Source: Deinococcus grandis (GTDB taxonomy: Bacteria > Deinococcota > Deinococci > Deinococcales > Deinococcaceae). From it: DNA of 64,000 bases. Within the stretch, counting starts at the first letter, position 1. The number at the start of each line of letters is the position of its first letter. Positions 55,935 through 64,000 of the stretch are shown here, one piece after another. The translations under genes were made by a program, and so were the position numbers. The stretch covers positions 1,807,501 to 1,871,500 of the forward strand of contig NZ_BCMS01000001.1 of assembly GCF_001485435.1 (NCBI RefSeq), in the 5' to 3' direction. The notes beneath the pieces were generated by a model. That model had not been told where the DNA came from, searched no databases, and saw only the letters and a list, made by a program, of their open reading frames with translations.

Positions 55935-56064
55935 AGGTCCGGTCCAGCGTACCAGCGGGGAAGCGTGGCGTTGGGCGGGCATCCTGAGCCGCCGTTCATG
56001 AAGGTCGCGCGTGGGACGCCCGGTGGCCGGGGCCGGATGCTGGGCGGTCACGCGCGGGCCTCCG

Positions 56065-56364
56065 TTACGCCCGGTGGGCGCTGCTGTCGGGGGCGACGCG
56101 GTCCGTGCCGGGGGTGGCCGTCACGGCGTGCGCGGCGGCGGGCTGCGCGGCGGGCGCGGCGGAGACCGAGGCGGCGGGGGCCACCGGGGCGGTGGGGGCG
56201 GGCGCGGTGATGTTCAGGTCGTCGCGCAGGCCCTGGGTACTCCTGCGGAATTCGCGCAGGCCGTTGCCGAGGCTCTTGCCGAGTTCCGGGAGTTTGCGGG
56301 GGCCGAAGACGACCAGGGCGACGAGCAGCACGACGAGCAGTTCAGCGGGTCCGATGTTGGGCAT
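56065..56364 (-). CDS. tatA: Sec-independent translocase TatA
   Basis: The 99-residue protein has the TatA hallmark: a single N-terminal helix (AELLVVLLVALVVFGPRKLPELGKSLG), the FGP hinge, an amphipathic helix and a long Ala/Pro-rich tail. It forms the twin-arginine export channel. tatC is not in the window. The ribosome binding site is AAGGAGA. The window's ferritin-like protein is a plausible substrate. Confidence 0.92.
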   Translation of the reverse strand: MPNIGPAELLVVLLVALVVFGPRKLPELGKSLGNGLREFRRSTQGLRDDLNITAPAPTAPVAPAASVSAAPAAQPAAAHAVTATPGTDRVAPDSSAHRA

Positions 56365-56518
56365 GATGGTCTCCTTGTGGGGGCGGTGACCCGGTCCGGC
56401 GGCGCCGGGCGGGTACTGGGTTCATTCAGCTGTATGCAGTTCCGGCCGGATCGGATGACGGGGGCGCCCACCGTGAAGTGCGGGTGAACCCTGGGGCGGA
56501 CCGGGCGGGGCGTGGGGG

Positions 56519-56524
56519 TACACT
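56519..56524 (+). promoter_or_regulatory. -10 box TACACT of the rluD-type gene, leaderless spacing
   Basis: TACACT lies 7 nt before the GTG at 56532; no ribosome binding site is seen. Confidence 0.55.
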
Positions 56525-56531
56525 CGGGCGC

Positions 56532-57506
56532 GTGAACGACGCCGCCCCCTCCCCTGACCGCCTGACCCTGACTGCCACGCCCGGACGCCTCGACGCGGTC
56601 GTGTCGGCGCTGAGTGGCGCCAGCCGCTCGCAGGTGTCGGCCTGGATCGAGGCGGGGCACGTGCAGGTGGGCGGCGTGGTGGCGGGTAAGGCCAGCCTGA
56701 AACTGCGCGGCGGGGAGGTCCTGACCGTGCAGGTCCCGCCGCCCGCCGACGCGACGGTGGCGCCCGAGCAGGTGCCGCTGGACGTGATCTTCGAGGACGA
56801 GCACCTGATCGCCGTGAACAAACCCGCCGGGATGGTCACGCACCCCGCGCCGGGCGTCACGACGGGCACGCTCGTGAACGCCCTGCTGGGCCGCATGATA
56901 CTGCCCGAGCAGTCGGGCTTCGACGGTCCGGACGGGTACCGGCCCGGCATCGTGCACCGGCTGGACAAGGACACGAGCGGCGTGATCGTCGTGGCGAAGA
57001 CGGTCGCGGCCCACGCGCGGCTGGCGGCGGCGTTCAAGGACCGCGCGACGCGCAAGACGTATCTGGCCATTGCGGCGGGCGCGTGGGCCGCGCAGGCCCC
57101 GGTGAACGTGGACGTCCCCATCGGGCGGCACCCGGTGCAGCGCCAGCGCATGACGGTGGGCGGCGCTCAGCCGCGTGAGGCGCAGACGCTGTTCACGCCG
57201 CTGGACTCCCGTCCGGACGGACACGGGCGCATCCTGACCCTGGTGCGGGCGCAGCCACGCACGGGCCGCACCCACCAGCTACGCGTGCATCTGGCACATC
57301 TGGGCAGCCCGATCCTGGGGGACACCGTGTACGGCCGCCCCTCGGAGCTGATCGCCCGGCAGGCGCTGCACGCGCAGTTCCTGACCATCCCGCATCCGGT
57401 GACGGGCGAAGCGCTGCACCTGCACGCGCCCATCCCGGACGACATTCTCCAGGCGTGGGTCGCGCTGGGCGGCGTCCTGCCCGCCGGGCTGGAACAGGCC
57501 CCCTGA
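56532..57506 (+). CDS. Ribosomal large subunit pseudouridine synthase, RluD family
   Basis: The 324-residue protein has an S4-type RNA-binding N-terminus (VVSALSGASRSQVSAWIEAGHVQVGG), the catalytic HRLDKDTSGVIVVAK (Asp of the RLD motif) and the C-terminal PRTGRTHQLRVHLAHLGSPILGD. RluD modifies helix 69 of 23S rRNA; RluC or RluA type cannot be fully excluded. The GTG at 56532 is chosen on the leaderless box and the S4 start. Confidence 0.9.
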   Translation: MNDAAPSPDRLTLTATPGRLDAVVSALSGASRSQVSAWIEAGHVQVGGVVAGKASLKLRGGEVLTVQVPPPADATVAPEQVPLDVIFEDEHLIAVNKPAGMVTHPAPGVTTGTLVNALLGRMILPEQSGFDGPDGYRPGIVHRLDKDTSGVIVVAKTVAAHARLAAAFKDRATRKTYLAIAAGAWAAQAPVNVDVPIGRHPVQRQRMTVGGAQPREAQTLFTPLDSRPDGHGRILTLVRAQPRTGRTHQLRVHLAHLGSPILGDTVYGRPSELIARQALHAQFLTIPHPVTGEALHLHAPIPDDILQAWVALGGVLPAGLEQAP

Positions 57507-57520
57507 GTCCCCGGGGCCTG
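57495..57520 (+). terminator. Hairpin at the end of the rluD-type gene
   Basis: CAGGCCCC/GGGGCCTG pairs across the stop codon. No T run follows, so it is only a possible terminator. Confidence 0.4.
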
Positions 57521-57561
57521 CGCCTCACAGGACGATCACGCCGCCGCACTGCGGGCGCCAC

Positions 57562-57590
57562 TTGCATTCAGTCCCGCGATCCGGTATCAT
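57562..57590 (+). promoter_or_regulatory. Sigma-70-type promoter of the DEAD-box helicase gene
   Basis: TTGCAT (57562-57567), a 17-bp spacer and TATCAT (57585-57590) give the best canonical promoter in the window. Transcription from it would leave a leader of about 124 nt before the ATG, long for this genome, where most promoters look leaderless. Confidence 0.7.
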
Positions 57591-57707
57591 TTCAATTCGT
57601 GCGCCGCGACGGGAGGTTCCCGTGCGGCTGGAAGGTGCCCCCACTTTCAGGACATGCTGGATGCCGTTTCAAAGGGCGTTTGCTGGTCACTGGGGCTGTG
57701 CTTTCCC

Positions 57708-59541
<1,834 letters not shown>

Positions 59542-59554
59542 GCCCAACAGATAA

Positions 59555-59588
59555 GAAGCGCCTCCCTGCCATAGGGAGGCGCTTTTCT
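59555..59588 (+). terminator. Rho-independent terminator of the DEAD-box gene
   Basis: An 11-bp stem (AGCGCCTCCCT/AGGGAGGCGCT, 5-nt loop) is followed by TTTCTT. Confidence 0.85.
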
Positions 59589-59597
59589 TGTCGTGTG

Positions 59598-60323
59598 TCA
59601 GGGTTCGCGTCCGGCGGTCAGCCACCGTGCGTCATGGTCGCCCGCACCGGCCGGGCCATGCGTGCGGACCCACGCGGCGGCCGCCTGCGTGTCGTAGGGT
59701 ACGCGGCGGAACTCGGCGGTCCAGTGCCCAGCGCGGCGGGTGAGCTGCACCCAGCGGGCCAGCGGCAGCCCGTCCTTCTGCCGGGAGACCGGTCCGGCGT
59801 TCACGACGGTCAGGCCGTCCACGACGGTCAGCATCTCGCGGTGGGTGTGCCCGACGACGCACACGCGGCCGCCCGTGTCGAAGCGGAAGCCGCCGAGCCG
59901 CTCGCGCAGTTCCCGGAAGTGGGCGGGGCGGGTGTGCCCGTCCGGCGTTTCGGTGAGCATCAGGTCCTCCCAGGGGCTGCGGGGGCTGCCGTGCGCGACG
60001 CGGACCTCGCCGCCCGCCGCGTCGAGGTGGGTGGGCAGGGCGGCCAGGATCGCGGGGACGTCCGCCGGGAGCTGGGCGCGGACCCACTCGCGCATGCTTT
60101 CCTTGCCGTCGCGCAGACCAGCCACTCGTTCGTCGGTGTTGCCGCGCACGCTGGGCGGAGCGTGCTCCTGTTGCAGCGCCCAGGCGCTGGCCGGGTCGGC
60201 GCAGCCCCACACGGTGTCCCCCAGGTTCAGCACCTGATCGGGGCTCGCCGCGCGGATGTCGTCCATCACGGCGCGCAGCGCGAAGGCGTTGCCGTGCACG
60301 TCGCCCAGGATGGCGAGGCGCAT
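59598..60323 (-). CDS. Metallophosphoesterase (YfcE/DapF-unrelated, calcineurin-like)
   Basis: The 241-residue protein has the metal-binding motifs LGDVHGNAFAL, NLGDTVWG, RGNTDE, AHGSP and VVGHTHREM, the order of calcineurin-like phosphoesterases that cleave phosphodiesters. The substrate is unknown. The ATG overlaps the stop of the membrane protein gene upstream (TGATG), so the two are coupled. Confidence 0.88.
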   Translation of the reverse strand: MRLAILGDVHGNAFALRAVMDDIRAASPDQVLNLGDTVWGCADPASAWALQQEHAPPSVRGNTDERVAGLRDGKESMREWVRAQLPADVPAILAALPTHLDAAGGEVRVAHGSPRSPWEDLMLTETPDGHTRPAHFRELRERLGGFRFDTGGRVCVVGHTHREMLTVVDGLTVVNAGPVSRQKDGLPLARWVQLTRRAGHWTAEFRRVPYDTQAAAAWVRTHGPAGAGDHDARWLTAGREP

Positions 60324-60688
60324 CAGCGGACGGGTTTCCGGATCGCGGCGAACAGCAGCGAGAACAGCGCCACCGTGATCAGGTACGACACGAGCGACCC
60401 GGCAGGCTGAAACGCGGGGCTCAGGGCGTCGTGCGCGAACTTGTAGATCGCGTACGGCACCGCCCAGCCCATCGCGTACAGCGCGGCGCGCGGCAGGAAC
60501 TCCCGCGTGACCGCCGCCTGCGGGAAGTAGCGGATGGGGAGCAGCATGGCGGGCAGCAGCAGCAGCTGCGCGAGATAGAACCAGACAGGCAGGGTGTCCA
60601 GGCCGTAGTCGAGCGCGGCGAACAGGATGTTCACGGCGGCGATCACCACGCCGGTGATCAGGGCCGTGCGGAGGATGGGGGCATTCAC
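60323..60688 (-). CDS. Four-helix membrane protein
   Basis: The 121-residue protein has four hydrophobic stretches (ALITGVVIAAVNILFAALDY, WFYLAQLLLLPAMLLPI, AALYAMGWAVPYAIY, LVSYLITVALFSLLFAAI). No family is recognised. GTG 60688 is chosen because the first helix starts soon after; the longer frame has a basic, proline-rich lead. It is coupled to the phosphoesterase downstream. Confidence 0.7.
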   Translation of the reverse strand: MNAPILRTALITGVVIAAVNILFAALDYGLDTLPVWFYLAQLLLLPAMLLPIRYFPQAAVTREFLPRAALYAMGWAVPYAIYKFAHDALSPAFQPAGSLVSYLITVALFSLLFAAIRKPVR

Positions 60689-60769
60689 CCGCCCATGCTG
60701 CCACGAGCGGGGCGGGGGAACGCGGCGGGGCGCTTCATGCCCCCTCCACACTCCCCCGCCCCGGGTGGC

Positions 60770-61767
<998 letters not shown>

Positions 61768-61771
<4 letters not shown>

Positions 61772-62253
61772 GCGGGACTCCTCTGCGCGCCGAGAATCCA
61801 GGGGCGGGCGCGCGGCATCAGGCGGGGCAGGATCACGAGCGACTGGATGGGCACGGCGATGAGCGTGACGACCAGCGTGATCAGGGGGAGGGGGGCGCGC
61901 CCGGCCAGGACGGGCAGCACCACCAGCAGCACGGCGGTGATCAGGGGGTAGGTGACGGCCCAGACGAGCAGGGCCACGCGGTGGTGCGCCGCGCCGTGCA
62001 GCGCCGGAAAGCGTACCCAGCCGCGCGTCAGGCGTTCCACGAGCGGGAACACGACGTAGTGGGTGAGTGGAACGAGCAGGGCGGTCAGCAGCAGCGCGAT
62101 CAGGGGCGTGGGGTAGTGACCCAGCAGGTATGGGCCCAGAAGGAGCAGCAGCGCGGTGATGCTGGGGTAGATCCCCAGCCAGCGACCCGCCATGAGGCGC
62201 AGCGGACTGGACGGTGCAGCGCCGGTCGCAGGCGAAGGGACGGGGCGACTCAA
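61768..62253 (-). CDS. Membrane protein in the MerR operon
   Basis: The protein has four predicted helices (YPSITALLLLLGPYLLGHY, LIALLLTALLVPLTHYVVFPLV, VALLVWAVTYPLITAVLLVVLPVL, LPLITLVVTLIAVPIQSLVIL). The first half resembles the membrane part that often follows antibiotic-biosynthesis-monooxygenase domains, but no such domain is here. The start is either TTG 62253 overlapping the merR stop or ATG 62193; I give the longer one. Overlaps on both sides place it firmly between merR and the reductase. Confidence 0.7.
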
Positions 62254-62699
62254 GCGTTGACCTCCGGCGGGGCGGCCCGCTGCGCGGCCAGGACGGGGCC
62301 GTCCAGCACAGGTCGTGCGGGCGCGCCGTCGCAGCCCAGGTGCGCGTCGTAGCGGGCGATCTTGGCGCGGATGGCGCCGAGGTCCGCCTGAAGCTCGAGC
62401 AGTCGGGCCTCGACCTCCCGTTCGTGTGCCACGAGCAGCGCGCGGCGTTCGGGGGCGGTGTGCTCGCCCTCGCGCACCAGGGCCATGTAGGCGCGCAGGC
62501 CCGCCATGCCCATGCCGGTACCGCGCAGGTGCAGCAGGAAGCGCAGCAGGGTCAGTTCGCGTTCGCTGTAGCGGCGCTCGCCCCCCGAGGCGCGGGGCAC
62601 GTCCAGCAGGCCCTCGCGGTCGTAGTAGCGCAGGGTGTGCGGGCTGACACCCAGCCGCGCGGCGGCCTCCTGAATGCTGAGTGGAATTGGGGCGGACAT
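62250..62699 (-). CDS. MerR-family transcriptional regulator
   Basis: The 149-residue protein has the MerR winged helix (LSIQEAAARLGVSPHTLRYYDREGLL, GERRYSERELTLLRFLLHLRGTGMGMAGLRAYM) and a long dimer helix. One cysteine lies near the C-terminus (HLGCDG), so a metal or thiol sensor of the classic type is unlikely; AdhR-like aldehyde/electrophile sensing would suit the reductase in its operon. It probably controls its own promoter, which has the 19-bp spacer typical of MerR targets. Confidence 0.88.
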   Translation of the reverse strand: MSAPIPLSIQEAAARLGVSPHTLRYYDREGLLDVPRASGGERRYSERELTLLRFLLHLRGTGMGMAGLRAYMALVREGEHTAPERRALLVAHEREVEARLLELQADLGAIRAKIARYDAHLGCDGAPARPVLDGPVLAAQRAAPPEVNA

Positions 62700-62705
62700 G
62701 ACCGC

Positions 62706-62736
62706 ACCGTACGCCTTCGAGTGCGCGCGAAGTCAA
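62706..62736 (-). promoter_or_regulatory. MerR-type promoter with 19-bp spacer and operator
   Basis: On the minus strand TTGACT (62731-62736) and TACGGT (62706-62711) are 19 bp apart, and a CTTCG-N8-CGAAG inverted repeat (62715-62719, 62728-62732) sits in the spacer next to the -35. The -10 lies 6 nt before the merR ATG, so the message is leaderless. The overlong spacer is the hallmark of promoters that MerR proteins twist into activity. Confidence 0.8.
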
Positions 62737-62797
62737 GCGGCCCCCACGTCATGAAGGGCGCGTGAACCCGGTGCGCCCCACGCGGGCAGCCCGTCCC

Positions 62798-63502
62798 TCA
62801 GGCGCCGGAGTCGAGCAGCAGCCGGGGCCGGAATTTCAGGCCGTCCGCCGCGACCAGATGCGCCGGGACGCCGTTCACGTGCCGCATGGCGCGTTCGGGT
62901 GCGACGCCATGCAGGTGCCCGTACACGATCAGGTCGGGCCGGGCGTCGTCGATCACGCGGGTGATCGGGTTGGCCGGGTACGGCGGGGTGGCCGGGGGGT
63001 AGTGCAGCATCAGGATCAGGTGGTCGCCGGGCTGCCGGAGGCTGCGGGCAGCCTGCACGCTGAGGCTCAGGCGTTCGGCCTCGCGGTCCAGCAGGCGCTG
63101 GTCGTCCGCACCGAGGGCCTCGAAGCCGGGCGTGATCCAGCCGCGCGAGCCGCACACGACGACGTTCCCGACGCGTACGGCGTCGTTCACGACCGCCAGC
63201 ATGCCCTCCGGGAGGGCCGCGCGGAGTTTGGCGGCGGTGGGCCACCAGTAGTCGTGGTTGCCGCGCAGCAGCACCTTCGTGCCGGGCAGCGCGGCGACCG
63301 GCGCGAGGTCCTGCATCGCCTCCGGGAGTCGCATCGCCCAGGACAGGTCGCCGGGCAGCAGCACCAGATCCTCGTCCCGCACCGCGGCGCGCCACTCGTC
63401 GAAGATCGCCTGCGGATGACCGGCCCACTGCGGTCCGAACACCGTCATGGGTTTCGGGGTACAGAAGGCGAGGTGCAGGTCGGCTATCGCGTACACGCGC
63501 AT
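62798..63502 (-). CDS. Metallophosphoesterase
   Basis: The 234-residue protein has the calcineurin-like motifs IADLHLAF, LLPGDLSWAM, LLRGNHDYWW, LMLHYPP and VYGHLHG. It resembles the predicted phosphohydrolases of the serine/threonine phosphatase superfamily with unknown substrate (COG1768 type). It stands alone, 66 bp downstream of tRNA-Pro on the same strand. Confidence 0.88.
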   Translation of the reverse strand: MRVYAIADLHLAFCTPKPMTVFGPQWAGHPQAIFDEWRAAVRDEDLVLLPGDLSWAMRLPEAMQDLAPVAALPGTKVLLRGNHDYWWPTAAKLRAALPEGMLAVVNDAVRVGNVVVCGSRGWITPGFEALGADDQRLLDREAERLSLSVQAARSLRQPGDHLILMLHYPPATPPYPANPITRVIDDARPDLIVYGHLHGVAPERAMRHVNGVPAHLVAADGLKFRPRLLLDSGA

Positions 63503-63534
63503 GGGGCAATCTCCGGGATGGGTGGGCGGCGTGA

Positions 63535-63562
63535 AAAAAGCCCTCCCGGCGGGGAGGGCTTC
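63535..63562 (-). terminator. Rho-independent terminator of tRNA-Pro
   Basis: On the minus strand GCCCTCCC/GGGAGGGC forms an 8-bp stem with a 4-nt loop and is followed by a run of T. It separates the tRNA from the phosphoesterase gene. Confidence 0.8.
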
Positions 63563-63567
63563 CTCGA

Positions 63568-63644
<77 letters not shown>

Positions 63645-63762
63645 AACCCGACCATCACCCGCCGGTAGGCTGGGCAGGGAGAAGTCTACGCGGCCCCCCC
63701 CGGGGTGTCAAGCGAGGCGCGCCGCCCGGGCCGGAGCCTGGAGCGGCGCGCTGGGCGTGTTG

Positions 63763-63896
63763 TACGGATTCCGTCTGTTTCGTTGACAGATCGGAACACC
63801 ACCGATCTGCCCACTCCACCCCCGGAACCCTCTGTGCTCCCACTCGCATCCGCTCGGGTGGAACGGCTGCGCACAACCGTTCAACCGGAGTCCGGA
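63763..63896 (+). repeat. Structured intergenic element A, copy 9
   Basis: Closing ends TACGGATTCCG/CGGAGTCCGGA, first stem GTTGACAGATCGG/CCGATCTGCCCAC and second stem GGTGGAACGG/CCGTTCAACC. It directly abuts the stop codon (63897-63899) of the next minus-strand gene. The rest of 63645-63762 holds no gene. Confidence 0.9.
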
Positions 63897-64000
63897 TTAC
63901 TTCAGTTTCGCGAGGGTCGCCTTGGCGGTCTCCTCGTCACGCTTCTCCCAGAAGGTCGTGGCGCTGAAGCTGATGGCCTTCTCGAGCTGCGCGGCGGCCT
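63897..64000 (-). CDS. C-terminal end of an unidentified protein
   Basis: The last 33 codons read AAQLEKAISFSATTFWEKRDEE followed by a lysine/alanine-rich end (TAKATLAKLK). It looks like a helical repeat or TPR-like end, but too little is visible to name it. Codon use is normal for the window. Confidence 0.55.
   Translation of the reverse strand, partial: AAAQLEKAISFSATTFWEKRDEETAKATLAKLK

Overview
The window comes from a bacterium of very high GC content and almost certainly from the genus Deinococcus. The evidence is: a LysW-type (alpha-aminoadipate) lysine operon, a NurA-HerA pair, a RecG with a long N-terminal extension, a Tat-exported desiccation-type ferritin-like protein, many small palindromic intergenic repeats, and a large set of genes whose start codon sits 6-8 nt behind a TANNNT -10 box, which points to leaderless mRNAs. 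The genus is an inference from these traits. No rRNA, CRISPR array, prophage or intact transposase is visible. No gap between genes exceeds about 300 bases, and the larger gaps are mostly filled by repeats, terminators and promoters.

Layout. 1-1054: start of hutU diverging from an IclR regulator. 1105-5640: TPR-GGDEF-EAL protein, a class A beta-lactamase-fold lipoprotein and a DegV protein. 5728-8868: a membrane Fe-S oxidoreductase of EtfD type with a repetitive tail. 8960-12716: HTH regulator, two small secreted proteins and a MoxR/VWA pair. 12847-15678: nudC, a leucine-rich-repeat-variant protein and a second Nudix gene. 15728-19782: radical SAM protein, then the khpA-rimM-trmD ribosome-maturation operon and a LON-domain protein. 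19905-25571: recG, small HAD protein, ferritin-like protein, HIT and HAD genes and a stress-type flavin-binding protein. 25654-27586: two tandem OmpH/Skp chaperones and a CBS-ACT protein. 27658-31495: the lysine operon lysT, a pyrophosphatase-like gene, lysU, a triple zinc-knuckle protein, lysW and lysX.

31791-35954: lipase, TetR regulator, degenerate receiver protein, methyltransferase and a membrane protein. 36033-39467: nadB-nadC-nadA, the whole route from aspartate to nicotinate mononucleotide. 39659-43673: MOSC protein, membrane and RNHCP proteins, MBL hydrolase, purD and tRNA-Leu(CAA). 43908-49560: TAXI-type TRAP transporter, an orphan polar amino acid ABC ATPase and an MFS transporter. 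49631-54419: class IV histone-deacetylase-like enzyme, CRP/FNR regulator, nurA and herA. 54602-59541: anti-sigma/ECF sigma pair, tatA, rluD and a cold-shock-type DEAD-box helicase. 59598-64000: phosphoesterases, a MerR-controlled three-gene operon with a textbook 19-bp-spacer promoter, tRNA-Pro(CGG) and a partial gene.

The most striking non-coding signal is a family of nine ~133-bp intergenic elements. Each has closing ends that pair with one another and two internal hairpins whose stems differ in sequence between copies yet stay paired. In six of the nine copies the same end lies 0-6 nt from a stop codon. The most striking coding signal is the lysine operon: its LysW has kept the EDWGE carrier tail but lost every zinc-binding cysteine, while a neighbouring protein has kept the LysW-like zinc motifs and lacks the tail.
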